Source: Lachnospiraceae bacterium
GTDB lineage: Bacteria; Bacillota; Clostridia; Lachnospirales; Lachnospiraceae
Assembly (NCBI GenBank): GCA_009780115.1
Contig: WRAQ01000006.1
Location: forward strand, 1 to 64,000
Length of the DNA: 64,000 nt
Direction: 5' to 3'
In this document: positions 1 through 7,972 of the stretch, in pieces
How positions within the stretch are numbered: position 1 is the first letter of the stretch
Layout: each line of letters opens with the position of its first letter
Notes under the pieces: model-generated
Seen by the model: the letters and a program-made list of their open reading frames with translations, nothing else
Told to the model about the DNA's origin: nothing
Database searches by the model: none
Made by a program: the position numbers and the translations under genes

Positions 1-1
1 A

Positions 2-451
2 TTTGAAGATTATGAAAATGATTTTACTTACTATTATTATGATTTAGATGGTGACGGGTTACCTGAATTAGGTATCAAGAGTACTGCTTATACCTATATC
101 TTAAAGTATGATATTGAAAAAAATGAGTTTTCTGTTCTTTATTCTGGACCTACTATGTATATAACTATTTTAGGAACAGGACAGATTTGGTATCGTGATG
201 ATATGCGTCCTTATATCAGAAGAAGTATTTATATTGTTCTTAACGATAATAATGAATGGGAAAATGTCATTGAGTTTCAAGAGGGACGGCAAGATGAATG
301 GGAATTTTTTACATTTTACATTGGTGGATACAATGACGTCCTTTTAGAAGAAGATTATTTTATCGAAATAAGGGATAGGTTTTTTAATGCTATCGAAAAT
401 GCAATCCCATCCGCTACTTTTGATGAGGTCTTTGGTGATTTGAAGGAATAG
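2..451 (+). CDS. C-terminal part of an unknown protein, 5' end outside window
   Basis: An open frame runs from base 2 into the window without a stop and ends at 451, so this is the last 149 codons of a longer gene. Near the start the frame encodes an aspartate-rich DLDGDGLPELGI motif, which resembles a calcium-binding loop of EF-hand or FG-GAP type. The rest is rich in aromatic and acidic residues, with no motif I recognise. The internal ATG at 155 is in frame but has no good ribosome binding site, so it is unlikely to be the real start. Function unknown; a secreted or surface protein is possible, but the N-terminus that would show a signal peptide is missing. Confidence 0.6.
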   Translation, partial: FEDYENDFTYYYYDLDGDGLPELGIKSTAYTYILKYDIEKNEFSVLYSGPTMYITILGTGQIWYRDDMRPYIRRSIYIVLNDNNEWENVIEFQEGRQDEWEFFTFYIGGYNDVLLEEDYFIEIRDRFFNAIENAIPSATFDEVFGDLKE

Positions 452-558
452 AGTTATTCTAACCACCAGATTGACTGATTTGGTCAATCGACATTTATAA
501 ATAAATTCCACTGAAAAATGGTATGACCAGTAAAGAATAATTTGTGGAGGTTAAAAAT

Positions 559-1218
559 ATGTCAAGTAAGAAAAAAATCTTATTAGTGTCGTTTTTAATA
601 ATAATTATAATTACTATAATATCATTGCTATTTAAATCAAGACAGGAAATTAGTGAAAATGAAACAAATATTTTAGAATCTCTTCAATCAACAGATGAGG
701 TATCTGAATCAAATGGAGATGATTTAAAGCAAGGCATAGGGGATATTTCCGATAATTTAGTAAAGGAGCAACCGATATTTATAGGAAGACAACCTCCTAT
801 AGATTATGTTGAACCGGAAAGTTTGGACCCTCGTCAATTTGAATTTCAATTGGCATTAAAGGACACATATCAGTCAAATATCGTAATCATACCGGAGGAA
901 ATATCAATGCTTCATCTCGGGGATCATGAGTGGATACATTTATTATCAGAATTTTCCCCATTTAATTATGGAGATACAGTTTTGTTTGTGGTTTATGCCA
1001 TCTTAACATATTATGATGGAAATGTACCATATGATTATTATGTACATCTTAAAGAAGATACACATAATCGTCACCCTGAATCTGCGACAATATTTGAGGT
1101 TCAAACCCACGGAGAAAGGCCGCTAAATATTTGCATTGATATGTATAATTACCGAATCCGCGTAGATGAAGGAATGAAACAGAAAAATCCAAATTGCATA
1201 CAAGGTTGTTGTGATTAG
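559..1218 (+). CDS. Membrane-anchored hypothetical protein
   Basis: The start is taken as ATG 559 because GGAGG lies at 546-550; the GTG at 544 overlaps that site. The protein (219 aa) starts with a short lysine-rich stretch, then one hydrophobic segment at about residues 7-24, then a serine/glutamate/asparagine-rich linker and a globular C-terminal part with many aromatic residues. It ends in a cysteine cluster (CIQGCC). This fits a type II membrane protein with an extracellular domain. I do not recognise the family. It stands alone, followed by about 190 bp without a gene before the next regulator. Confidence 0.6.
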   Translation: MSSKKKILLVSFLIIIIITIISLLFKSRQEISENETNILESLQSTDEVSESNGDDLKQGIGDISDNLVKEQPIFIGRQPPIDYVEPESLDPRQFEFQLALKDTYQSNIVIIPEEISMLHLGDHEWIHLLSEFSPFNYGDTVLFVVYAILTYYDGNVPYDYYVHLKEDTHNRHPESATIFEVQTHGERPLNICIDMYNYRIRVDEGMKQKNPNCIQGCCD

Positions 1219-1351
1219 ATGATGAATTGAGGTATCAACCGCTTAATACTGACCTTTGATGATTGGCTGCGGATTTTGGAGGAATCAGAACAGACGAACA
1301 ACCATGAAAAGTTATAACCATTTATCCATCCATTTTTCAAAATAAACATCT

Positions 1352-1389
1352 AACATGACACACCGTTGTCATGTTTTTTATGTTATACT
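1352..1389 (+). promoter_or_regulatory. Promoter with 9-bp inverted-repeat operator for the WYL regulator
   Basis: AACATGACA (1352-1360) and TGTCATGTT (1367-1375) form a perfect inverted repeat with a 6-nt gap. TGTTATACT (1381-1389) follows as an extended -10 element. The palindrome covers the place where the -35 would lie, so it probably is an operator. The gene right downstream encodes a DNA-binding WYL regulator, which makes autoregulation the simplest reading. Confidence 0.55.
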
Positions 1390-1411
1390 TATTTACCAAG
1401 GAGAATATACC

Positions 1412-2314
1412 ATGCAAATAAATCGGTTATTCGAAATAATATACCTGCTAATGGCCAAAAAAACCATCACCTCGATAGAGCTTGCTAACCATTTTGAGGT
1501 TTCCAAACGAACCATCCTCCGCGATATTGAAATATTATCAGGGGCGGGAATCCCCATTTATACAACACAAGGCCGTGGCGGCGGGATTTCCCTTCTCGAC
1601 CGCTATGTATTGAATAAAACCGTTATTACCGAAACTGAACAAAAGCAAATCCTTGTCGCTTTGCAAGGAATGTCTGCTACCCAGTATATCGATACCGACG
1701 GAATTTTAGGCCGCTTGCAAAGCCTCTTTGCCGCCCCGGAAAAAGATTGGATTGAAGTTGACTTTTCCCGCTGGGGCAGTAGTACAGACAAAGTGAAATT
1801 TGAAACCCTCAAAGATGCTATCTTAAATGAACAGGCCGTCTTATTTAACTACTATGGCATACATGGCGAGACTAATGACCGCAAAATAATACCTCTCAAA
1901 TTAGTATTTAAGACAATGTCTTGGTATTTACAAGCTTTTTGCACGGTAAAAAATGAATACCGCATCTTCAAAATCAGCCGGATGCGTGATATTAAGATAC
2001 TATCTGAAGCTTTTGACAGCAAAGCTTATCAAGTACCTGACTTCCAAGCAATGGAACATTTTTCCCAAGAACAACTTAACCTTAAACTGTTTTTTGAGCC
2101 AAGAATGGCCTTTCGCGTTTACGATGAATTTTCCGAAGACTGCATTTATAAAAACAATGATGGCTCTTTTATTGTAAAAATCAGTTTCCCGGATGATGCC
2201 TGGGTATATGATTATCTTTTATCTTTTGGCACCGCAATGGATATTTTGGAGCCGGAAAGCGTGCGTATGGAAATTGTCAGAAAAGCAGAAAATATAAAAA
2301 ATAAATATTTATAG
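1412..2314 (+). CDS. YafY-type HTH/WYL-domain transcriptional regulator
   Basis: The N-terminal 60 residues form a DeoR/HTH_11-type winged helix (SKRTILRDIEILSGAGIPIY is the recognition helix region), followed by the typical GGG turn. The C-terminal two thirds is a WYL domain with an extended WCX region; WYLQAFC is the family signature. Start ATG 1412 is preferred because AAGGAG lies at 1398-1403; the upstream ATG at 1355 lies inside the palindromic operator. WYL proteins bind small ligands or nucleic acid and act as repressors or activators. The GyrI-like gene that follows 48 bp downstream is a common partner of this family and is probably its target. Confidence 0.85.
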   Translation: MQINRLFEIIYLLMAKKTITSIELANHFEVSKRTILRDIEILSGAGIPIYTTQGRGGGISLLDRYVLNKTVITETEQKQILVALQGMSATQYIDTDGILGRLQSLFAAPEKDWIEVDFSRWGSSTDKVKFETLKDAILNEQAVLFNYYGIHGETNDRKIIPLKLVFKTMSWYLQAFCTVKNEYRIFKISRMRDIKILSEAFDSKAYQVPDFQAMEHFSQEQLNLKLFFEPRMAFRVYDEFSEDCIYKNNDGSFIVKISFPDDAWVYDYLLSFGTAMDILEPESVRMEIVRKAENIKNKYL

Positions 2315-2362
2315 AAAAGTTAAAGTTCATATTAAAAACTGTAAAAGCATAAGGAGGATAAA

Positions 2363-3010
2363 ATGGCTGACAAGTTTGATTTTAAGAAAGAGTACAAAGA
2401 TTTATATTTACCAAAAACAAAACCATGTATCATTGATATTCCGCAAATGATTTTTATTATGATTGATGGAAAAGGCGATCCAAATACCAGTTCCGAATAC
2501 AAAAATGCCCTCGAGATATTATATGGACTCTCATACTCGATTAAAATGAGTAAAATGAATGGAACACAACCCCAGGGTTATTTCGAGTACGTTATCCCGC
2601 CGCTCGAAGGATTTTGGTGTGTTGAAGATGGATATTTTGATGGCTCAAACATCATTGACAAAAATAAGTTCACTTGGATGGCGGTGATTAGACAGCCGGA
2701 TTTTGTTACCCCGGCGGTTTTTGAAATGGCAAAACATGCCTTATTAAAGAAAAAACCGGGCTTAGACTTTTCCCAAGCCCGCCTCACATCATTTACCGAA
2801 GGCCTATGCGCCCAAATCATGCACCTTGGAAGTTATGATGATGAGCCCGCAACTATCGCAATCATGGAAAAATTCATTGTTGATTCCGGTTACAAAAACG
2901 ATATTTCCGCAACCAGGAAACATCACGAAATTTACTTAAGTGACCCGCGCAAAACCGCCCCGGAAAAGCTGAAAACGGTTATCCGTCACCCGATTGCAAA
3001 CTTTACCTAA
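2363..3010 (+). CDS. GyrI-like small-molecule-binding domain protein
   Basis: This 215-residue protein matches the stand-alone GyrI-like (SOUL/effector-binding) family often found beside YafY-type regulators. Recognisable parts are the opening with DFKKEYKDLYLPK, the strand IPQMIFIMIDGKGDPN, the YFEYVIPPLEGFW segment and the late PAVFEMAKHALLKKK segment. There is no DNA-binding domain. AAGGAG precedes the ATG. The known fold binds amphipathic compounds and some members hydrolyse toxic electrophiles; which applies here cannot be seen. It is transcribed with the WYL regulator, so it may detoxify or sense the ligand of that regulator. Confidence 0.75.
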   Translation: MADKFDFKKEYKDLYLPKTKPCIIDIPQMIFIMIDGKGDPNTSSEYKNALEILYGLSYSIKMSKMNGTQPQGYFEYVIPPLEGFWCVEDGYFDGSNIIDKNKFTWMAVIRQPDFVTPAVFEMAKHALLKKKPGLDFSQARLTSFTEGLCAQIMHLGSYDDEPATIAIMEKFIVDSGYKNDISATRKHHEIYLSDPRKTAPEKLKTVIRHPIANFT

Positions 3011-3012
3011 AA

Positions 3013-3056
3013 TTTACACGCTCCTGTCTTTGGAATTTACATCCTCCATGTATACT
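3013..3056 (+). promoter_or_regulatory. Candidate pst promoter with Pho-box-like repeats
   Basis: TTTACA occurs at 3013-3018 and 3036-3041, with a weaker CTGTCT in between, giving hexamers about 11-12 bp apart as in Gram-positive PhoP boxes. TATACT at 3051-3056 is a good -10, with TTTGGA (3029-3034) as a weak -35. A weak -35 covered by repeats fits an activator-dependent promoter. The phoP-like gene sits in the same operon. The repeat match is modest. Confidence 0.4.
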
Positions 3057-3100
3057 TAACCTTAGTACATTAGAAACCGTAAACATGGAGGAAAAATCAA

Positions 3101-4036
3101 ATGATCAAAAAAACACTTAGCTTAGCTTTAAGCAGTATTCTTGTATTTACACTTCTCACCGCTTGCGGAAGTGAAACAACAAGCAATTCAAGCAGCACCA
3201 ATTCTAACGAAAGTAACACGGCAACAACAAACGAACCAACCCCCCAAACTGATAATAACGAAACCGCTTCTGACTTTGATTCAGACCGTATCATCGGCGT
3301 ATTTACCCGCGAAGATGGCAGCGGGACCCGTGATGCTTTTGTCAGCATTACCGGTGTTGGAGATGATATGTATGGTGATGCCGCGGTGAAAACCGAAACT
3401 AATGAAATAATTGCCAGCGTAGAAGGCAACGCTTTTGCCATCAGCTACGTTTCCCTAGGTTCATTAAACGATAGGATTAAAACAGTCAATATCGACGGGG
3501 TTGCGCCTTCAGCCGCAACAATAAAAGACGGAAGTTATGCCATCCAGCGCCCTTTTCTCGTTTGCGTAAGTGATGAAAAACTAAACGATGAATTAGTAAA
3601 AGACTTTATTGATTTTATACTTTCTGCCCAGGGACAGGCAATCTCGGCTGCAAGATGGATTGATGCGGTTGATAACGCTCCTGAATATACCCCAAGCGGT
3701 TTAACCGGTACTTTAAAAGTCGGTGGCTCCACCTCTGTTGACCCGCTTATGCAATCCTTACGTACTGCATATTTAGATCTTAATCCCGGTATGGAAATCG
3801 AAATTTCCGGCGGTGGTTCCGGCACCGGAATCAGCGAAGCAGCAAGCGGTGTCATCGATATCGGTATGTCAAGCCGTGGGTTAAGGGACTCTGAAAAAGA
3901 AGGTTTGACCGATTTTGTTATCGCCCTTGACGGCGTTGCGGTTATTGTTAATGTTGCCAACCCGGTTGAAAACTTAACAATGGATATTGTAAAGTCTATC
4001 TTCACGGGTGAAATCGTCCGCTGGAATCAATTTTGA
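3101..4036 (+). CDS. pstS: Phosphate ABC transporter substrate-binding lipoprotein with permuted halves
   Basis: A lipoprotein signal ends at LLTAC (Cys22), followed by a Ser/Asn/Thr-rich linker. The phosphate-binding motifs are present but in swapped order. The half with REDGSGTRDAF (residues 70-80), RPFLVCVS and FIDFILSAQGQA comes first. The half with GGSTSVDP (208-215), SGGGSGTG, GMSSR and FTGEIVRW comes second and forms the C-terminus. Ordinary PstS has the reverse order, so this is a circular permutation of the PBP-like fold. I recall similar arrangements in gut Clostridia. It heads the pst operon and captures phosphate outside the cell for PstCAB. Confidence 0.9.
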   Translation: MIKKTLSLALSSILVFTLLTACGSETTSNSSSTNSNESNTATTNEPTPQTDNNETASDFDSDRIIGVFTREDGSGTRDAFVSITGVGDDMYGDAAVKTETNEIIASVEGNAFAISYVSLGSLNDRIKTVNIDGVAPSAATIKDGSYAIQRPFLVCVSDEKLNDELVKDFIDFILSAQGQAISAARWIDAVDNAPEYTPSGLTGTLKVGGSTSVDPLMQSLRTAYLDLNPGMEIEISGGGSGTGISEAASGVIDIGMSSRGLRDSEKEGLTDFVIALDGVAVIVNVANPVENLTMDIVKSIFTGEIVRWNQF

Positions 4037-4098
4037 GTGGTAAAAAGGCCGTCTGGCAGCGACCGATTAAAGTTTTGCACTTTTAGAAGGGATTATAT

Positions 4099-4998
4099 AT
4101 GATTCAAAAGAAAAAAGAACAGATTATGCAAGTAATCTTTCAAATCGCAGCATTAGCGTCCATCCTTGCGGTGGCGCTAATCTGCCTTTTTCTATTCGCA
4201 CAAGGGATTCCGGCGATAGCACGAATCGGCCTTTTTGATTTTCTTGGCGGCAAATTATGGCGGCCAACTGTGGCCGAGCCGTTATTTGGTATTCTTCCAA
4301 TGATTCTTGGCAGCATTTATATTACCGGCGGCGCAATTATACTTGGTGTACCGATTGGAATTTTCGTTGCCGTATTTATGGCCCGGATGTGTCCGAAACC
4401 GATATACCGCTTTTTAAAACCGGCAATTAATCTGATGGCCGGTATACCTTCGGTTATATATGGATTTTTCGGCATGATGGTTCTTGTTCCGCTTATTTTT
4501 GAGCTATTTGGAAAGCGTTTTGACATGATGAGCGGTGATAGTATGCTGGCGGCATCAATTTTATTAGGGATTATGATTCTTCCGACCGTTATCAGTATTG
4601 CCGAGACCAACATCCGGGCGGTACCGCAAGAACTTTACGAAGGTGCAATTGCATTAGGTGCCAGCCATGAGCGGGCCGTATTTAAAGTTATTTTGCCGGC
4701 AGCAAAATCAGGCGTAATGGCGGCGATTGTACTTGGTGTCGGCCGGGCTATCGGTGAAACGATGGCGGTAAAAATGGTGGCAGGCAACCAAACAATGTTA
4801 CGCTTGCCCTATGAGTACTTTAAAGGTGTCCGTACCTTGACAACCAACATCATCGTAGAAATGGGTTATGTTGAGCGTGACAGTCTGCATTTTGGTGCGT
4901 TGATTGCTACCGGGGTGGTGCTATTTGTTTTTATTCTGATTATTAACTTACTCTTTTCCATTATCAATCAGGATAAAAAAAGCGGAGGGAGTAAGTGA
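4099..4998 (+). CDS. pstC: Phosphate ABC transporter permease PstC
   Basis: 299 residues with six hydrophobic segments. The binding-protein-dependent permease signature is in the stretch beginning EGAIALGASHERAVFKVILP, which contacts the ATPase through the EAA loop. MAGIPSVIYGFFGM is the typical PstC/PstA motif. It lies 62 bp after pstS and overlaps pstA by one base (TGATG), so the two permeases are translationally coupled. With PstA it forms the membrane channel for inorganic phosphate. Confidence 0.95.
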   Translation: MIQKKKEQIMQVIFQIAALASILAVALICLFLFAQGIPAIARIGLFDFLGGKLWRPTVAEPLFGILPMILGSIYITGGAIILGVPIGIFVAVFMARMCPKPIYRFLKPAINLMAGIPSVIYGFFGMMVLVPLIFELFGKRFDMMSGDSMLAASILLGIMILPTVISIAETNIRAVPQELYEGAIALGASHERAVFKVILPAAKSGVMAAIVLGVGRAIGETMAVKMVAGNQTMLRLPYEYFKGVRTLTTNIIVEMGYVERDSLHFGALIATGVVLFVFILIINLLFSIINQDKKSGGSK

Positions 4999-5849
4999 TG
5001 GAAAAAATACTAAAAATCCTCCGGCGCAAAAAACCAATGGATTGGTTCCGTTTTTTACTAGTCTGGGCATCAGGTATTATGACGATAGCAGTATTACTTT
5101 ATCTGGTTGGCTTTATTGCCGTAAAAGGCCTTCCTCATATCAAACCCTCATTATTTGCATTAACCTATACTCCCGAAAACCAATCACTTTTCCCTGCTTT
5201 GGTAACAACTTTAATTATGGTGGGAATGACCCTTCTTGTTGCGGTCCCGTTTGGTGTTTTTACTGCTATTTATCTGGTTGAATATGCAAAACGGGGCAGC
5301 AGGTTAGTCCGGGTTATCCGCATGACAACTGAAACATTAGCCGGTATACCCTCGATTGTTTATGGCCTCTTTGGTTATATCTTCTTTTGTGACTGGCTAG
5401 GCTGGGGTAAATCGCTGCTTGCGGGTTGCTTTACGCTGGCGATTATGATTTTGCCCCTGATTATCCGCACAACTGAAGAAAGCTTAAAATCAATCCCCGA
5501 TGCTTACCGCGAGGGTTCATTCGGACTTGGTGCCGGCCGGCTCCGGACGGTCTTTCGGGTCATTTTGCCCTCGGCGGCACCCGGAATCTTCGCCGGCATT
5601 ATCCTTTCGGTCGGCCGGATTGTTGGAGAAACCGCCGCCTTGATTTTTACTATCGGCGGGGTAATCAGATTACCCGAGAGCCTAATGTCGCAAGGAAGAA
5701 CCCTGGCTTTACATGTTTATCAACTGGCCAGCCAAGGTTTATATCCCAATGAAGCTTATGCCACTGCAGTTATCTTACTTGCGGTCGTATTTGGCATTAA
5801 TGCTTTGTCGGGGTTAGTTGAACGGCGTTTTGTGAACAAACTTAAATAG
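4998..5849 (+). CDS. pstA: Phosphate ABC transporter permease PstA
   Basis: ATG 4998 overlaps the pstC stop by one base and has GGAGGG at 4983-4988; GTG 4995 is possible but less well placed. The protein (283 aa) has six membrane segments, the LAGIPSIVYGLFGY motif shared with PstC, and the EAA loop starting at REGSFGLGAGRLRTVFRVIL. It pairs with PstC. Fifteen bases separate it from pstB. Confidence 0.95.
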   Translation: MEKILKILRRKKPMDWFRFLLVWASGIMTIAVLLYLVGFIAVKGLPHIKPSLFALTYTPENQSLFPALVTTLIMVGMTLLVAVPFGVFTAIYLVEYAKRGSRLVRVIRMTTETLAGIPSIVYGLFGYIFFCDWLGWGKSLLAGCFTLAIMILPLIIRTTEESLKSIPDAYREGSFGLGAGRLRTVFRVILPSAAPGIFAGIILSVGRIVGETAALIFTIGGVIRLPESLMSQGRTLALHVYQLASQGLYPNEAYATAVILLAVVFGINALSGLVERRFVNKLK

Positions 5850-5864
5850 AGAGGCATAGATACT

Positions 5865-6626
5865 ATGATAAAATCAAAAACAATATACAAATTACAAGAC
5901 ATAAACCTCTGGTATCATGATTTCCAGGCGCTTAAAAATGTCAGCATGGATATTGAAGAAAAAAAGATTACCGCCTTTATCGGCCCGTCCGGCTGCGGAA
6001 AATCAACTCTGATAAAAACTTTAAACCGGATGAATGATTTAATTGAGGGCTGTAAAGTCACGGGAACAATTCAATTAGACGGAATCGATATCTACGGCGA
6101 TATTGATGTCAATCTGCTTCGCAAAAAAGTTGGTATGGTTTTCCAAAAGCCCAACCCTTTTCCAATGAGCGTTTATGATAATATCGCTTTTGGCCCGCGG
6201 ACACATGGAATCAAACGCCGGATTGAGCTAGATGAAATAGTGGAAAAAGCTTTACGCGGGGCCGCGATTTGGGAAGAAGTCAAAGACCGCTTACACAAAA
6301 GCGCCTTGGGCCTTTCGGGCGGACAGCAGCAAAGACTGTGTATTGCCCGGGCCCTTGCTGTCTCACCGGACGTTTTATTGATGGATGAACCAACCAGCGC
6401 CCTTGACCCGATTTCAACGGGAAAAATAGAGGACTTGATGTCAGAGCTAAAAGAGGAGTATACTGTTATTATAGTTACCCACAATATGCAGCAGGCGACG
6501 CGTATTTCTGATAAAACCGCTTTTTTTCTGCTGGGTGAGATGATCGAATTCGGCGATACGGAGCAAATATTCTCAATGCCGAAAGAGAAAACAACCGAAA
6601 ATTATATTTCAGGGAGGTTTGGATAA
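5865..6626 (+). CDS. pstB: Phosphate ABC transporter ATP-binding protein PstB
   Basis: 253 residues, the usual PstB length. Walker A is GPSGCGKST, the PstB-specific NRMNDLI follows it, the Q-loop is [12 protein letters not shown], the signature is LSGGQQQRL and Walker B is [14 protein letters not shown]; the switch histidine is in VTHNMQQA. It hydrolyses ATP to drive phosphate uptake through PstCA. Its stop TAA overlaps the ATG of phoU by one base, which implies coupled translation. Confidence 0.97.
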   Translation: MIKSKTIYKLQDINLWYHDFQALKNVSMDIEEKKITAFIGPSGCGKSTLIKTLNRMNDLIEGCKVTGTIQLDGIDIYGDIDVNLLRKKVGMVFQKPNPFPMSVYDNIAFGPRTHGIKRRIELDEIVEKALRGAAIWEEVKDRLHKSALGLSGGQQQRLCIARALAVSPDVLLMDEPTSALDPISTGKIEDLMSELKEEYTVIIVTHNMQQATRISDKTAFFLLGEMIEFGDTEQIFSMPKEKTTENYISGRFG

Positions 6627-7282
6627 TGCGTTTAATGTTTGACCGACAACTAGATGAATTAAAAAATATGTTGATTGAAATGGGTGCTTTGATTGAAGAA
6701 GCAATCAAAAAAACAATGCAATCGCTGAAGAATGGTGATATCGTATTGGCGAAATCAGTTATTACCGGTGACAATGACATTGATGACAAAGAAATGGATA
6801 TCGAAAAATTAGCCCTAAAACTCTTACTCCAGCAACATCCGGTGGCAAGTGATTTGCGGCAGATTTCCGCCGCCCTCAAGATGGTTACCGATATGGAACG
6901 GATTGGCGACCAGGCTGCCGATATTGCGGAGATTACAACTTATGGCTGTGTTCTTCCGCCGACGGGGCTTGATTTCATTACTCAAATGGCAGAAGAAACC
7001 AGTTTAATGGTTACAAGAAGTATTGACGCTTTTGTAAAAAAAGATTTAGCTTTAGTAAAAAAAGTCAAAGTAATGGATGATACGGTAGACAATTTATTTA
7101 TGCAGGTCAGGAGTGAGGCAATCCGTTTACTTTCATCCAGTCAGGCTGATGGCGAGCAGATTATTGACCTTTTAATGATTGCCAAATACTTTGAACGAAT
7201 CGGCGACCATGCTGAAAACATTGCCGAATGGGTTGATTATTCAATAACCGGTATTCATAAATCTCATTCATCTAAGGAGTAG
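6626..7282 (+). CDS. phoU: Phosphate signalling regulator PhoU
   Basis: 218 residues forming two PhoU repeats, each a three-helix bundle. The conserved metal-binding E/DxxxD patterns are visible around MERIGDQAADIAE and FERIGDHAENIAEW. PhoU mediates between the PstSCAB transporter and the PhoR kinase, holding the kinase in its inactive state when phosphate is plentiful. It sits between pstB and the two-component genes. Confidence 0.95.
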   Translation: MRLMFDRQLDELKNMLIEMGALIEEAIKKTMQSLKNGDIVLAKSVITGDNDIDDKEMDIEKLALKLLLQQHPVASDLRQISAALKMVTDMERIGDQAADIAEITTYGCVLPPTGLDFITQMAEETSLMVTRSIDAFVKKDLALVKKVKVMDDTVDNLFMQVRSEAIRLLSSSQADGEQIIDLLMIAKYFERIGDHAENIAEWVDYSITGIHKSHSSKE

Positions 7283-7284
7283 CT

Positions 7285-7959
7285 ATGCCGCTTATTTATA
7301 TTGTGGAAGATGACCAGGATATCCGCGAAATCATACTTTATGCCTTACAGGCGGCCGGGTTTCTTGTCTCGGGGTTTGAAACAGGGGAAGAATTTTTCAA
7401 AGCAGTACTTGAATCAGTGCCGCACTTAGTAATCCTCGATATCATGCTCCCGGTTGATGATGGATTATCAATTTTGAAAAAACTACGCCGAATGACATTA
7501 ACGCGGGAGATACCCATCATTATGCTCTCGGCAAAAGGGTCTGAAGTTGATAAAGTAAAAGGGCTGGACCTTGGTGCCGATGATTATATAACTAAACCAT
7601 TTGGTGTTGTTGAGTTAATTTCGCGGGTGAAAGCGCTATTACGCCGGACTGTCCCGGCGGCAGCAGAAAAAGAAATAAAATTTGGAAACCTGACTCTCAA
7701 TAATGACCGCCGTGAAGTTATTGCCAATGATGAAAAAATCGAATTGACATATAAAGAGTATGAACTATTAAGTTACCTGATCCATAATTCAGGGCGGGCC
7801 CTTAACCGGGAGCGGATTATGAAAGCAGTTTGGGATTTTGATTTTGAAGGTGAAAGCCGGACCCTTGATATGCATATCCGTTCGCTTAGGAAAAAATTGG
7901 GGACAGAAGGGGAGCAAATCAAAACAGTCCGCAATATCGGTTATAAATTTGGTGACTAA
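7285..7959 (+). CDS. phoP: Phosphate response regulator, OmpR family (PhoP/PhoB)
   Basis: 224 residues: a receiver domain with the acidic pair in VEDDQD, phosphoacceptor Asp in LVILDIMLP and Lys in YITKPFG, then an OmpR-type winged helix from about residue 125, ending in SLRKKLGTEGEQIKTVRNIGYKF. Phosphorylated by the downstream kinase, it is expected to activate pst genes under phosphate limitation. It starts 2 bp after phoU, so the sensor system is co-transcribed with the transporter it controls. Confidence 0.92.
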   Translation: MPLIYIVEDDQDIREIILYALQAAGFLVSGFETGEEFFKAVLESVPHLVILDIMLPVDDGLSILKKLRRMTLTREIPIIMLSAKGSEVDKVKGLDLGADDYITKPFGVVELISRVKALLRRTVPAAAEKEIKFGNLTLNNDRREVIANDEKIELTYKEYELLSYLIHNSGRALNRERIMKAVWDFDFEGESRTLDMHIRSLRKKLGTEGEQIKTVRNIGYKFGD

Positions 7960-7972
7960 CAAAAGGAGACAT

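Noticed and set aside
3101-4036. A truncated PstS that lost its C-terminal half
   Set aside because: Motifs of both halves are present within the frame, only in swapped order, and the length is normal.
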